From contig NZ_JADWYI010000001.1 in NCBI RefSeq assembly GCF_016904885.1, positions 1,922,001-1,986,000 of the forward strand: a DNA stretch of 64,000 nt, read 5' to 3'. A model generated the notes under the pieces. That model worked only from the letters and a program-made list of their open reading frames with translations. It had not been told where the DNA came from and made no database searches. The translations under genes and the position numbers were made by a program. This document shows positions 45,971 through 56,840 of the stretch, in pieces. The stretch comes from Archangium primigenium. GTDB lineage: Bacteria > Myxococcota > Myxococcia > Myxococcales > Myxococcaceae. The stretch's first letter is position 1. Every line of letters starts with the position of its first letter.

Positions 45971-48900
45971 ATGGCCACCGACAGCGACTTTCCCCCGCCC
46001 GCGTCCGAAGCACCCGCCGCCGCCCCCGAGCTGCGCCTGCTGGATCGGCGCGCCTTCGTGGGGTTCCCGCCGCTCGAGCTGGCGCCGGGCCTGTCCATCG
46101 CCGACTTCGCGCTGCAGATTCCCGACGTCACCTTCCCCTTCAACGTCAGCGCCGGGGCCTCGCGCTACCAGCGCAAGAAGCTGCACTTCGGCTTCCTGGA
46201 GCTGCACGTCGACGCGGCGCTCGTGGCGCGCAAGGTGGCGGAGCTGGCCGGGCGGGTGACGGGGCTGGAGGGCCTCAAGCTGCACTTCCGCCCCGGCTAC
46301 CTGGAGGGCCAGGCCTTCCTCCAGGCCCCGGAGCGCACCCCGCTCACCTTCAAGATCGCCTTCGACGCGGAGGGCGAGCGGCTCGCCGTCTACCTCTACG
46401 ACGTGCGCCTGTACGGCTTCTCCGCCACGCCGTCGGTGCGGGTGCCGGGGCTGCTCGCCACGGCGGTGTCCCAGCTGGCGCTCCTGCCCGAGCTGGAGGT
46501 GCGGGGCGCCACGGGCTTCACCACCCGCGTGCTGCCCGCGCTCTGCCAGAAGGCCGCCGTGAGCCGGGGTTTCAAGATGCCCCTGCTCGACACCGCGCGC
46601 CTGTCCTCGGCCGAGGTGGGCGTGGGCGGCCTGCGCCTGCGCTTCTCCTCGGGAGGCCTGCCGCCGGCCGCGCCGCCGGACGAGGAGCTGCTGCTCGCGC
46701 TGGAGGGCGCGCGCGCCTTCGCCGACGCCGAGGCCCTGCTCGCCCAGGGGCGGCTCGCCGAGGCCCGCGACGCCTTCCTCCAGTCCGGCGACGTCCAGGA
46801 CGCGCACCCCTTCGCCGCCGAGCGGCTCCTGTCGCTGCTCGTCGCGGACCCGCAGGCGCATGACCTGGCGCTGGACGTGGCGGCCACGCTCCTGCGCCGC
46901 CGCGAGAAGAGCCCCTCCGCGCTCTGGGGCGAGGCCGTGGTGCGCGAGCGCCGGGGTGAGCACGCGCGCGCCGCCGAGCGCTACCTGGCCCTGTGTGCCC
47001 TGTCGCGCCGCGCCTCCGAGGAGTCCGCCGCCTTCTTCTCCGCCGAGGCCGCCGCCCGCGCCGCGCGCGACCACGCCCCCCAGGTGGCGGTGAAGGCCCT
47101 GCACGAGGTGCTGGGCCTGCGGCCCGACCACCTTCCCTCGCTCAAGGCGCTCGCCCGGGCCTCGGACCTGAGCCGCGACCGCGCGGGCGCCGTGCGTGCC
47201 TACCGCCGCATCGCCGCGCTCGCGCGCGACCCGGCCGAGGCCGCCGACGCCCATGTCCACCTGGCCGACCTGTGCGCCCAGACGGAGGACGACGTCGCGG
47301 GCGCGCGGCTGCACTGCGAGGCCGCGCTGCGCCTGTCGCCGGACCACCCGGACGCGCTGCTCCTGCTCGGCGACTTGTGTCACCGGGGCGGCGAGCACCT
47401 GCGGGCCCTCAAGGCCCTGGACCGCCTGCGCGAGGTGGGCATGGCCCGCCACGAGCTGGAGCGGGTGGGGCGCGCCAACCTGCTCGCGGGCCGCGTGTGG
47501 GAAGAGGGCCTGGGCCAGCCGGACAACGCCCTGTTGCGCTACCGCGAGGCCACGTCGCTCCTGCCCGGCGAGCCCGAGCCGCTCTTCGCCACCGCGCGCG
47601 TGGCCGAGGGCCTGGGCAAGCTGCAGGAGGCGCTCGCGGGCTACCAGCAGGCGCTGGAGCTCGCCGGCCCCTCGCCCCGCACGGACGGCGTGCGCCGCGC
47701 CGCGCACCAGAGCCACCATGCCCTGGCGCGCCTGTACCGCACGAAGCTGGGCGACCCGGCCCGGGCACGGGAGCACCTGGAGGCCGCGCTCGCGCTCGAC
47801 CCCCGCGACACCGCCGCGCTCGACGAGCTGATTCCCTACTTCCGCGCCACCGGCCGCGTGCAGGAACTCGCCGAGTCGCTGGAGAAGGCCGCCGCCGTGC
47901 ACCCCGAGCCCGGTCGCCGCGCCGCGCTCTGGGCCGAGGCCGGCGAACTGCACCGGGGACGGCTCCAGCAGCCCGAGCGCGCCGAGCGCCTGCTCACCTC
48001 CGCGCTGGAGGCCGACCCGCACCACGCGCCCGCGCTCGAGTCCCTGCTGGCCATCGCCGAGGCGCGCCGCGACGGCGGCCTGCTCACGCGCTGCCTCGCC
48101 ACGCTCGCGCGCCTCACGCCCGAGCCCGACGAGCGCGCGCGCAAGTACCGCCGGCTCGCCGTGGCCGCGCGCGACCTCGCCTTCGATCTGGACCTGGCCG
48201 CCACCGCGCTCAAGGAAGTGCTCAAGGCCGAGCCGGAGGACCTGGCGGTGCTCGGCGAGCTGTGCGCCCTGCAGCGCAAGCGCTCGGACATGGCGGGCCT
48301 GGCCGAGGCCCTGGGCGAGCGCGCCCGCGTGGCCGAGGCGCAAGGCGACAAGCGGCTCGCGTCGGCGGCGCTGCGCGAGCTGGCCCATGTCCTGGAGGCC
48401 CGGCTGGGTCGGCTGGGCGAGGCCCTGGTCGCCCTGGAGAAGGCCGCGCGCCTCTCGCCGGAGCAGGCCGTGCTGCTGGAGCTGGCCGAGCTGTCCCTGC
48501 GCTGCGAGCGGCCGGAGAACGCCCGGCGCGCCCTGGAGACGCTGCTCGCCTCGCTGCCGCGCACCACCGCGCCCGAGCGGCTGGCGGATCTGCGTGCCCG
48601 CCTGGGCCGCGCCTGCGAGTTGATGGGGGACCGCGAGGCCGCCATCACCGCCTATGGGCAGGCCTTCCCCCTGCGCCGGCTGGACGACGCGCTCGCCGAG
48701 CGGCTGGAGGCGCTCTACACGGAGGCGGGCGAGACGCGGGAGCTGGCCGAGCTGTGGGCCTCGCGCGCCCAGGCCCTCTCCGCCGCCGAGCGCGCCGAGG
48801 AGGCCGCGCCCCTCTTCCTCAAGAGCGCCCGCGTCCTCCTGTCCCGGGGCGAGAAGGGCCCCGCGCTCCTGCGCCTGTCGGCCACCCTGGAGGCGAGTCC

Positions 48901-51900
48901 CTCGGGGCCGCTCGCCGCCGAGGCCCTGGACGCGCTCGCCGAGCTGGAGCTGGAGCGGGGCGAGCGGCTGGAGGCCGCGCGGCTGCTCGCGCGCAAGGCG
49001 GCGCTCGTGTCCGAGCCGCGCGCCAGTGCCCGGCTGCTCCACCGCGCCTCGGTGCTGTCCGTGGGCTCCAGCCGCGAGGAGTCCTTCCTCGCCGAGGCCC
49101 TGGAGCGCGATGCGTCCTTCGCGCCCGCGCGGCTGCGCCGGGGCGAGCTGCGCCTGCAGACGGACCCTCGCGCCGCGCTGGAGGACTTCGAGGCGGTGCT
49201 GGCCCTGCCCGCGACGGATCCGGACGCGCCGCGCGAGGACGAGCTGCTCTACCTCTCGCGTCGCGCCTCCGCGTGCGCCGTGCGCGCGGGCCGTCCGGAT
49301 GCCGCCCGGCGTCTGCTCGGGCACTACTGCGCCCTGTCCCCCGAGGACATGGAGGCCCAGCTGGAGCTCGCGGCCCTGCACCGGCAGGCCGGCGCCCACG
49401 AGCCCCTGGCGGACCTGCTCGCCACCCTCTGGCCCCGGCTGTCCGGCGCCCCCCGCCGCGCCGCCCGGCGCGAGCTGGCCGAGCTGTCCCTGACCCTGGG
49501 CCGCCCCGCCGAGGCCACCGAGGCCCTGCGCGGCCTGCTCGCCGAGGAGCCCCAGGACGCCTGGGCCACGCGCGCCCTGCTGGAGCTCCTGCCGCCGCCC
49601 CACACGGGCAGCGCCGCCGAGGAGGCCGAGCGCCTCGTGCTCTTGGGCACCCTCATCGTCACGACCGAGGGCGAGGCGCGCGCCGAGCTGCTCGCCCGCC
49701 GCGCCGCCCTGCACCGCCACGCGGGCCGTACCTCCGCCGCGCGCGATGACTTCCTCGCCGCCACGCGCCTGTCCCGCCGGCCCGCGCCGCTGTGGCTCGC
49801 CCTGGCCGCCATCGCCCGCGAGACGGGTGAGGACGTGGCCGAGCTGGAGGCGTGGCGCCACGTCCTCGCCGCCGAGCCGGAGCTCGCCGAGCGCGCCCAG
49901 GCCCGCCTGCTGTCCCTGGGTACCGTGCTGCTGGAGCGCGACGCGCGCGAGCTCGCCCGCGCCGCCCTGCGCGCCGCCGCCAGCCTGCCGCTGGCCCCGG
50001 CCGAGCGCTGCGAGGTCTTCTTCTCCCTGGCCACGCTCGCGCGCCGCGACAAGCAGCCAGAGGCCGAGGCCGAGGCGCTCGCGGAGGCCGCCCGTCAGGG
50101 TCCCGTGGCCCGCCGGGTGGACGCCCTGCTCGCGCGCGCGCACCTGCTGGAGCAGTCGGACACGCTGGCCGAGGCCGCGGACAGCCTGGAGCAGGCGCTC
50201 ACCCTGGTGCCGCGCCAGCCGGGCGCCACCTCCGCGCTCCAGCGCGTGTTGCGCGCCCTGGAGGACTGGACGCGCCTGGCGGCCCTGCTCGCCACCGAGG
50301 CCCCCCACCTGCCGGCCCCCGAGGCCGCGGCCCTGTACGCCGATCTGGGCACCCTGTACGCCGAGCACCTCGCCCAGCCCGAGGCCGCCGAGGCCGCGCT
50401 GCGCCAGGCCGTGCGGCTCGCGCCCGAGGACACGCCCGTGCGGCGCCGCCTGGTGGCGCTCGTCTCCGAGCGGGGGGACTTCGCCGAGGCCGCCCAGCTG
50501 CTCGATGTGGAGGAGGGGCTGCTGCCCGAGGACGAGACGGCCGCCCTCCTGCGCGAGGGGTGCGCCCTGGCGCGGGCCGCGGGCGACATGACGCGGGCGC
50601 TGGAGCTGGCACGCCGGGCCCAGGGCCTCGTGCCCGCGCGCGACGCGCAGCTCGCCGAGCTGGCCGAGCTGCTCTTCCTCCACGGCGACGTGCGCGAGGC
50701 GCTGCCCCTGCAGGAGCAGCTGGCCACCGCGGCGGACTTCTCCACCGACGCCGCGCACGCCGAGAAGGCCTGGCTGCGCCTGGGCGCGCTCGCCGAGAAG
50801 CTGGGCGACACCCGGCGCGCGGCGAGCGCCTACAAGCGGCTGCTCGCCGAGAGCCCGCTCAACGAAGTGGCCGTGCTGCGCCTGTCCGCGCTCTGGGAGA
50901 ACGACGAGCCGCGCGCCGCCTTCGACGTGCTCGTGGCCCATGCGCGCGCCCTGCCGCCCTCCAACGACACCGCGGTGCGGCTCGTGGTGCTGTCCGAGCG
51001 GGCCCGCGAGTCGCTCGCGGACGTGCCCTTCGCCGCCTCGCTGCTGGCGCGCGCCGCCGAGATGGCGGACGAGCCCCTGCCGCTGCACCGCTCGCTCGCG
51101 GACCTCTACCGCGAGGCGGGCCTCACCTCCGAGCTGATGGCCCAGCTCCAGGTGGTGGCCGCGCTCAGCCAGGAGGCCGGGGAGATCGAGGGCGCCATCG
51201 CCGCCTGCCAGGAGCACGCGCGCCTCACGGAGAGCGCGGGCCGGGTGGACGAGTGCCTGCGCTCGCTCAAGGCGCTGCGCTTCCTGTTGGAGAAGGAAGG
51301 TCGGCTGGACGAGGCCGCCGACTGCGAGCGCCACCGCGCGGAGATGCTGCGCGATGCGAAGCTGGACCTGACGGCCGCCGAGGCCTCCCTGGAGCGCGCC
51401 TTCGCGCTGTCGGGCCAGCTCGACACGGCGCGCATGGGCCTGGAGCTCGCGGTGCGCCGCGACGACGCCCCCACCGAGGCGCGGTGGCTGGAGCGCTCGC
51501 TGCCGCTCCTGTCCGCCACGTCCGACAAGGCCCTGTCGCTCTTGCGGCTCGCGCGGCTGTACCTCGAGGGCCTGGGCGATACCGGCAAGGCCGAGGGCTT
51601 CCTGCGCGAGGCGCTGCGGCTGGATCGCTCCCTCACCGAGGCCGAGACGCTCCTGTGCGACCTGTTCGAGCGCGAGGGCCGCGTGGCGGAGCTGGCCGCG
51701 TGGTTCGAGGACGCCGCGGCGCTCGAGCCGGAGGGCCCCCAGCGCGCCGGGTTGCTGCTGCGCGCCGCCACGCTCTACCGCGAGCGCGCCAAGCGTCCGG
51801 ACGCCGCCGCCATCGCGCTCATCGCCGCGCGCGCCTCGCTGCCGGATGACCTGGGCCTCACCCGCCAGGTGGCCGACCTGCTCCAGGAGATGGGCCGCGC

Positions 51901-54900
51901 GGCGGATGCCGCCGAGTTCGACGCGCTCCTCCTGGAGGCCGACCCCTTCGTGGAGCCGCTGTACACGCGCCACCGGGCCTTCCTCGCGGAGACGGAGGAC
52001 TTCCAGTCGCTCGCGGCGCTGTTGTCTCGCCGGGCCCAGCGCCAGCCGCCCGCCGAGGCCGCCGAGAGCTACCTGGGCGCCGCCCGCGCCTTCCGCGAGG
52101 CCGGGGCCCTGGAGCGCGCCCTGCTGTGCGAGGACCGGGCCTTCGAGCTCGCCCCCGCCAGCGCCGAGGCCTTCCACCTGCTGCGCGCCCGCGCGGACGG
52201 GGACGCGCGCCGTGAGGCGGAGCTGCTCGCCCTGCGCGCCTCCGCCGTGTCCCCCGAGCAGGCCGTGCCGCTCTTGCGCGAGCGGGCCCACCTGCTGCTC
52301 GAGGCCGGCGAGGTGCTGCTCGCCGCCCAGGCCTTCGACGACTTCCTGGAGCGCGCCGCCGACGACGTGGAGGCGCTCGCCACGCGGGGAGACCTGGCGG
52401 CCGAGGGCGGCGGGCCCCGCGCGGCCTGGCCCTATGACCGGCGCCTGCTGGCCGCGGGCGGCGACGCGCTGCCCGTGCCCGTGCGCGTGCGCACCCACCT
52501 GCGGCTCGGCCATGCGTCGCTCGCCGCCGGTGCCCACCAGGACGCCGCCCAGGCCTTCGAGGCCGTGGTGGCGCTGGACGGGGAGGGTGCCCGGGGCCAG
52601 GAGGCCCTGTCGCTGCTCGCCGAGGTGTATGGCCGCATCGGGGACGCCCGGGGCTTGTACCGGGCCTCGCTGAAGCTCGCGCGCAAGGCGGACGCCGCCA
52701 CCGCCGAGGTGCTCTACCGCCGCGCCGCGGACCTCTTCGCGGACCCCAAGGAGGCCATCGACGCGCTGCTGCACCTCACGCGGCTGCGTCCCGCCGATGG
52801 CGGCATCATCGACCGGGCGGTGCGCGGCCTCATGGCGCTGGGCCGTCCGGCGGACCTGCTCGCCGTCTACGAGGCCGGGGCCCAGGCCGCGGGCGGCACC
52901 CGCGCCGCCGAGCTGTTGATGGCCGCCGCCGACGTGGCCGCCCGCCAGCTGGATGACACGGCCCGGGCCGAACGGCTCCGGGAACGGGCCGCCGAGGCGG
53001 ACCCCTCGCACGTCCCCGCGCTCCGGGCCCGGGTGGCCGGGCTGCGCGCGCGCGGCGAGACGGCCGCGTTGCTGGAGGCCCTCCCCCGGCTCGTGGACGC
53101 GACGGACGACGCGGACGAGGCCTCGCTGCTTCGGCTGGAGCTGGCGGCGCTCGCCCGCGCCGACGGCCAGGACACGCTCGCGCGGGAGGCCCTGGAGGTG
53201 GTGGTGGCCCGGGGCGCGTCGGGCGCGGGCTACGCCGAGGCGCTGGAGGCCCTGGAGCCCCTGCTGGTGGAGGACTCGGGTCGGCTCGGCGAGGTGTACC
53301 TGGCGCGGGCGGAGATCCTCCCCGACGCCGAGCGCCGCGCGTGGCTCCTGGCCGCGGCGCGGGAGTTCGAGAGCGTGGGTCGGCTCGCCGAGGCCCTGCG
53401 CGCGGCCCGCGCCGCCGTCGCCGTGGAGCCGGACCCGGACGCCCTGCGCCGCGTGGCCACCCTGCACCAGGCCCTGGGCGAGCCCGGACGGAGCGCGCAG
53501 GCGCTGCTGCAGGCGGCCCGGCTCGTGCCGTCCGCCGAGCGGCCCGCCTTGCTGCTGGAGGTCGTGGACCTGTGGGAGTCGGCGGGGGAGAACGCCGAGG
53601 CCCTGGAGGTGCTGGAGCGGCTGGCGGCGAAGGCCTCGGGCGGCGACGAGGCGACGGCACTGGCCGAGCGCTTCCTCCGGCTGGGCGCGCCCGCGCGGGC
53701 CGCCGAGGTGGGCTTCGCGCCCGCGCTGGAGGCGGGAGACCTGCCGGGCGCGCTCGCGCTCGCGGAGCGGGCGGGGGATGACCCGCGCATCCTCCAGGCG
53801 CTCTGGGCCCTGGTGGAGGCCGGTCAGGCCGAGTCCTCGCAGGTCGCCGAGCTGAGCCGTCGGCTTCGCGCGGACGGCCCCGGCGAGGAACTGCTGCGGC
53901 TCGCCGACGTGCTCTCCGCGTGGGACGAGGCCCAGGCCATCGCGCTGTGGGACGAGGTGTTGTCCGCGGAAGGGGCGCTCCCGGACAGTCGACTGCGGGC
54001 CCTGGAGCGGCTGTCGCTGGCCCCGGGCTTCACCCCCCGCCTGTGGCGCCTGTTGCCCGGGCTGGGTGGGAGCCCCGAGGCGCTGGCCGAGGCGGTGCTG
54101 GCGCGGGTGCGCGAGCTGCCCGTGAGCGAGCGCATCGAGGCCCTGAGCGAGGCGGCGGACGGCTGGCCCGAGCGGCGCGGCAAGCTCCTGCGCGAGCGCT
54201 TCCGGCTGCAGCGGGACGCGGGCTGGACGGCGGACGCGGCGGACACGCTCGGGCTGCTCATCCTGCTGGAGACGAGCCCCAAGGTCCGGGGCGAGCTGCA
54301 CGTGGAGCAGGGTGACATGCTCATGTGGGCCGGGGACAAGGAGCGCGCGCGCGAGTCCTTCGAGAAGGCCCTGGAGGACGCGCCGGGCTCCATCCGCGCG
54401 CTGGAGTTCCTGCTGCCCCTGTACGAGGAGACGCGCGACCATGCGCGCTTCGTGAAGGTGGCGGAGCAGCTCGCCGCGCTGCTCGCGGGTCCGGCGGCCA
54501 TGGGCGTGTGGCGCGAGCGACTGGCCGAGGCCTACGAGGCGCTGGGCCGGCTGGCCGAGGCCTCCGCGCAGCTCGTGTCGCTGCCGGAGACGCCCGAGCG
54601 GCTGGAGCGGCGCGCGCGCCTGGCCGAGGCCCAGGGCCTCACGGGCGAGGCCCTGCGGCTGCGCGAGCGGCTCACGGAGGAGCCGGAGAAGCTCGAGGCC
54701 ATCCTGCGCCAGTACCTGGACGCGCACCTGGTGGTGTTCGCGGTGCAGCTCGCCGAGCGGCTGCTCGCCGCGGAGCAGCTGTCCCCCGAGTCGCGGCGGC
54801 TCGTCGCCGAGCGGCTGTCGCCCACGCCGCAGGGAGCGCCCCTGGCGCGCCGGTTGTGGCCGGAGCTGCTGCGGGAGCGGCCGGTGGACGCGGACGGGTG

Positions 54901-55516
54901 GACGCTCTACGCCGAGGCCCTGGCGGCGGACAATGAGTCGGCGCCGGTGGACGTGGCGCGGGTGGATGGGTTCGGCGCGGCGCTCGTGTCGAGCACGGCG
55001 CGCGCCCCGGCCGCGACGATCTCCTCGGTGCGCGTGCCCGGTGGCTTCCAGCACTCGCTGCCCGAGCGGGTCCTCGAGGTGTCGGGCACGACGATGCCCC
55101 GCCTGGACTCGGCCCTGCGGCCCACCCTGAAGTCCCTGGGAGCGGGCAAGGTGCGGCTCTACCTGTGGCCCGAGGGCGGGGTGGAGGCGTACCTCGCCTC
55201 GCCGGACGCGCTGGTGCTGGGCGCGGGGGCCCTGGCGGCCTTCGGGCCGGTGGAGCTGGGCTACCTGTGCGCCCTGGCGCTCTGCCTGGGCGAGGCGGGC
55301 GAGGCCCTGTCGCGGCCCGGGGTGGTGCCGGGCTTCGACGACGCGGCGGTGGAGGCCTTCCAGGCGGTGCCCGCCTCGCTCGCCGCGTCGCGGGTGCTGG
55401 CGCGGCTCGCCCCCGAGGTGCGCGGCGCGGATCCCTCCGAAGTGGAGTCCGGCACGGTGCTGCGCGACAGCTCGGCGTTCCACGCGGTGGCGCTCGCGGC
55501 CCTGGACAGCGTGTAA
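45971..55516 (+). CDS. Giant TPR-repeat protein
   Basis: A 3181-residue protein made mostly of tetratricopeptide-like helical repeats (about 250-2900), with recurring patterns such as ARRLLEAALAL.P and HLALADLCE; many repeats keep the A..G....A core. The first 240 residues are a beta-rich domain (LELAPGLSIADFALQIPDV, then LRLRFSSGG) and the last 200 are a separate mixed domain. No signal peptide or membrane helix is seen, so it is probably a large cytoplasmic scaffold. The ATG at 45971 lacks a good ribosome site; a GTG about 40 bases upstream is possible. The whole gene is extremely rich in Ala, Leu, Arg and Glu. Function unknown. Confidence 0.83.
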   Translation: MATDSDFPPPASEAPAAAPELRLLDRRAFVGFPPLELAPGLSIADFALQIPDVTFPFNVSAGASRYQRKKLHFGFLELHVDAALVARKVAELAGRVTGLEGLKLHFRPGYLEGQAFLQAPERTPLTFKIAFDAEGERLAVYLYDVRLYGFSATPSVRVPGLLATAVSQLALLPELEVRGATGFTTRVLPALCQKAAVSRGFKMPLLDTARLSSAEVGVGGLRLRFSSGGLPPAAPPDEELLLALEGARAFADAEALLAQGRLAEARDAFLQSGDVQDAHPFAAERLLSLLVADPQAHDLALDVAATLLRRREKSPSALWGEAVVRERRGEHARAAERYLALCALSRRASEESAAFFSAEAAARAARDHAPQVAVKALHEVLGLRPDHLPSLKALARASDLSRDRAGAVRAYRRIAALARDPAEAADAHVHLADLCAQTEDDVAGARLHCEAALRLSPDHPDALLLLGDLCHRGGEHLRALKALDRLREVGMARHELERVGRANLLAGRVWEEGLGQPDNALLRYREATSLLPGEPEPLFATARVAEGLGKLQEALAGYQQALELAGPSPRTDGVRRAAHQSHHALARLYRTKLGDPARAREHLEAALALDPRDTAALDELIPYFRATGRVQELAESLEKAAAVHPEPGRRAALWAEAGELHRGRLQQPERAERLLTSALEADPHHAPALESLLAIAEARRDGGLLTRCLATLARLTPEPDERARKYRRLAVAARDLAFDLDLAATALKEVLKAEPEDLAVLGELCALQRKRSDMAGLAEALGERARVAEAQGDKRLASAALRELAHVLEARLGRLGEALVALEKAARLSPEQAVLLELAELSLRCERPENARRALETLLASLPRTTAPERLADLRARLGRACELMGDREAAITAYGQAFPLRRLDDALAERLEALYTEAGETRELAELWASRAQALSAAERAEEAAPLFLKSARVLLSRGEKGPALLRLSATLEASPSGPLAAEALDALAELELERGERLEAARLLARKAALVSEPRASARLLHRASVLSVGSSREESFLAEALERDASFAPARLRRGELRLQTDPRAALEDFEAVLALPATDPDAPREDELLYLSRRASACAVRAGRPDAARRLLGHYCALSPEDMEAQLELAALHRQAGAHEPLADLLATLWPRLSGAPRRAARRELAELSLTLGRPAEATEALRGLLAEEPQDAWATRALLELLPPPHTGSAAEEAERLVLLGTLIVTTEGEARAELLARRAALHRHAGRTSAARDDFLAATRLSRRPAPLWLALAAIARETGEDVAELEAWRHVLAAEPELAERAQARLLSLGTVLLERDARELARAALRAAASLPLAPAERCEVFFSLATLARRDKQPEAEAEALAEAARQGPVARRVDALLARAHLLEQSDTLAEAADSLEQALTLVPRQPGATSALQRVLRALEDWTRLAALLATEAPHLPAPEAAALYADLGTLYAEHLAQPEAAEAALRQAVRLAPEDTPVRRRLVALVSERGDFAEAAQLLDVEEGLLPEDETAALLREGCALARAAGDMTRALELARRAQGLVPARDAQLAELAELLFLHGDVREALPLQEQLATAADFSTDAAHAEKAWLRLGALAEKLGDTRRAASAYKRLLAESPLNEVAVLRLSALWENDEPRAAFDVLVAHARALPPSNDTAVRLVVLSERARESLADVPFAASLLARAAEMADEPLPLHRSLADLYREAGLTSELMAQLQVVAALSQEAGEIEGAIAACQEHARLTESAGRVDECLRSLKALRFLLEKEGRLDEAADCERHRAEMLRDAKLDLTAAEASLERAFALSGQLDTARMGLELAVRRDDAPTEARWLERSLPLLSATSDKALSLLRLARLYLEGLGDTGKAEGFLREALRLDRSLTEAETLLCDLFEREGRVAELAAWFEDAAALEPEGPQRAGLLLRAATLYRERAKRPDAAAIALIAARASLPDDLGLTRQVADLLQEMGRAADAAEFDALLLEADPFVEPLYTRHRAFLAETEDFQSLAALLSRRAQRQPPAEAAESYLGAARAFREAGALERALLCEDRAFELAPASAEAFHLLRARADGDARREAELLALRASAVSPEQAVPLLRERAHLLLEAGEVLLAAQAFDDFLERAADDVEALATRGDLAAEGGGPRAAWPYDRRLLAAGGDALPVPVRVRTHLRLGHASLAAGAHQDAAQAFEAVVALDGEGARGQEALSLLAEVYGRIGDARGLYRASLKLARKADAATAEVLYRRAADLFADPKEAIDALLHLTRLRPADGGIIDRAVRGLMALGRPADLLAVYEAGAQAAGGTRAAELLMAAADVAARQLDDTARAERLRERAAEADPSHVPALRARVAGLRARGETAALLEALPRLVDATDDADEASLLRLELAALARADGQDTLAREALEVVVARGASGAGYAEALEALEPLLVEDSGRLGEVYLARAEILPDAERRAWLLAAAREFESVGRLAEALRAARAAVAVEPDPDALRRVATLHQALGEPGRSAQALLQAARLVPSAERPALLLEVVDLWESAGENAEALEVLERLAAKASGGDEATALAERFLRLGAPARAAEVGFAPALEAGDLPGALALAERAGDDPRILQALWALVEAGQAESSQVAELSRRLRADGPGEELLRLADVLSAWDEAQAIALWDEVLSAEGALPDSRLRALERLSLAPGFTPRLWRLLPGLGGSPEALAEAVLARVRELPVSERIEALSEAADGWPERRGKLLRERFRLQRDAGWTADAADTLGLLILLETSPKVRGELHVEQGDMLMWAGDKERARESFEKALEDAPGSIRALEFLLPLYEETRDHARFVKVAEQLAALLAGPAAMGVWRERLAEAYEALGRLAEASAQLVSLPETPERLERRARLAEAQGLTGEALRLRERLTEEPEKLEAILRQYLDAHLVVFAVQLAERLLAAEQLSPESRRLVAERLSPTPQGAPLARRLWPELLRERPVDADGWTLYAEALAADNESAPVDVARVDGFGAALVSSTARAPAATISSVRVPGGFQHSLPERVLEVSGTTMPRLDSALRPTLKSLGAGKVRLYLWPEGGVEAYLASPDALVLGAGALAAFGPVELGYLCALALCLGEAGEALSRPGVVPGFDDAAVEAFQAVPASLAASRVLARLAPEVRGADPSEVESGTVLRDSSAFHAVALAALDSV

Positions 55517-55528
55517 GGTCGGGAGGCC

Positions 55529-56149
55529 ATGTCCGTCTCCCAGCGCCGCTTCCTGCTGTCCCTGCCCGTGCTCGTGGCGATCGCGGCCTGTGTGTCCGAG
55601 ACGACGTACCCCGGGGACGTGGTGGTGGGCCTGTTCAGCTTCCACGCCCAGGCGGACTGGGCGCGCACCGACTGCAACGCGGACGGGGGCGACTTCGCCC
55701 GGTTGACGGACGGGGGCTTCGACTTCGCGGGCACGTTCTCGCGCGACAGCGTGGACGGCGGCGCCTGGCTCACGGTGGATGGCTACGCGCGCCCGGCGAC
55801 CTACAGCGTGCCGGCGCAGCGCTACGTCTCCAGCGAGAAGGCACCCGCCCAGGTGCCGAGCTGTGGCGACAACTGCACGGGCGCGCAGATCGAGGAGACG
55901 CTGTCGGTGGTGGTGCTCAGCGACAGCCAGGACCGGTCGATGGGCAGCCGATGCGTGAACCTGCCCGCGGGAGGACTGCCGGACGGCTCCGTGCCGGCCC
56001 CCACGGCCAACGGCTATGACGCCCAGCGGGCCTGCGGGACGTTGTCGGTGACGTTCCTGCCGGGCACCAGCCCGGGCTGTAAATGCAAGACGGCGTGCAC
56101 GGCGGTGTACGGCCTGGAAGGAGAGCGGCGTTTCAATGGCGGCCAGTGA
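55529..56149 (+). CDS. Predicted lipoprotein, cysteine-containing
   Basis: A 206-residue lipoprotein (IAAC, Cys21). The mature domain starts [14 protein letters not shown] and contains eight further cysteines, including SCGDNC, GSRCVN and GCKCKTAC, which could make several disulphides. I recognise no family. It follows the giant TPR gene by 12 bases and overlaps the queC start by 14 bases, so it is likely part of the same transcript. Confidence 0.68.
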   Translation: MSVSQRRFLLSLPVLVAIAACVSETTYPGDVVVGLFSFHAQADWARTDCNADGGDFARLTDGGFDFAGTFSRDSVDGGAWLTVDGYARPATYSVPAQRYVSSEKAPAQVPSCGDNCTGAQIEETLSVVVLSDSQDRSMGSRCVNLPAGGLPDGSVPAPTANGYDAQRACGTLSVTFLPGTSPGCKCKTACTAVYGLEGERRFNGGQ

Positions 56150-56837
56150 CAAGAAGGCGGTGGTGCTGTTGTCGGGGGGTCTGGACTCGACGACCTGTCT
56201 GGCGATGGCGAAGGCGGCGGGCTTCGAGCCGGTGTGTCTGGCGGTGTCCTATGGCCAGCGGCACGCGGTGGAGCTCGAGCGGGCGCGGTGGGTGGCCAAG
56301 GCCCTGGGCGTGACGGACTTCCGGATCGTGACGGTGGACCTGCGGCAGGTGGGCGGCTCGGCGCTGACGGCGGACATCGAGGTGCCCAAGGACCGCCCGG
56401 AGACGGAGATGTCCCATGGCATCCCCATCACCTACGTTCCCGCGCGCAACGCGCTCTTCCTGAGTCTGGCGCTGGGCCTGGCCGAGGTGGTGGGCGCGAG
56501 CGACCTCTACATCGGCGTGAACGCGGTGGACTACAGCGGCTACCCGGACTGCCGACCGGAGTTCATCCGGGCCTTCGAGCAGATGGCGACGCTGGCCACC
56601 AAGGCGGGCGTGGAGGGCACGCGCTTCCAGGTGCACGCGCCGCTGTCGGGGATGACCAAGGCGGAGATCATCCGCGAGGGCGTGCGGCTGGGCGTGGATT
56701 ACTCGATGACGCACTCCTGCTACGACCCGGACACGCAGGGCCGGGCGTGTGGGCGGTGTGACAGCTGCACGCTGCGGCGGCGGGGCTTCGAGCAGGCGGG
56801 CGTGTTGGATCCCACCCTCTACACGGCGGGGGCCTGA
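56136..56837 (+). CDS. queC: 7-cyano-7-deazaguanine synthase
   Basis: A 233-residue QueC. The PP-loop is [15 protein letters not shown], followed by [51 protein letters not shown] and a C-terminal zinc site SCYDP...CGRCDSC. It makes preQ0 from carboxydeazaguanine with ATP and ammonia, a step in queuosine synthesis (or 7-deazaguanine DNA modification). No queD, queE or dpd genes adjoin it. Its 5' end overlaps the lipoprotein gene. Confidence 0.95.
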   Translation: MAASDKKAVVLLSGGLDSTTCLAMAKAAGFEPVCLAVSYGQRHAVELERARWVAKALGVTDFRIVTVDLRQVGGSALTADIEVPKDRPETEMSHGIPITYVPARNALFLSLALGLAEVVGASDLYIGVNAVDYSGYPDCRPEFIRAFEQMATLATKAGVEGTRFQVHAPLSGMTKAEIIREGVRLGVDYSMTHSCYDPDTQGRACGRCDSCTLRRRGFEQAGVLDPTLYTAGA

Positions 56838-56840
56838 GCC

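Noticed and set aside
45935-56152. A 3405-codon open frame on the minus strand
   Set aside because: It is the shadow of the TPR gene: its composition is mirrored Arg/Gly/Leu/Gln without any recognised domain, while the plus strand shows clear TPR repeats and conserved end domains.
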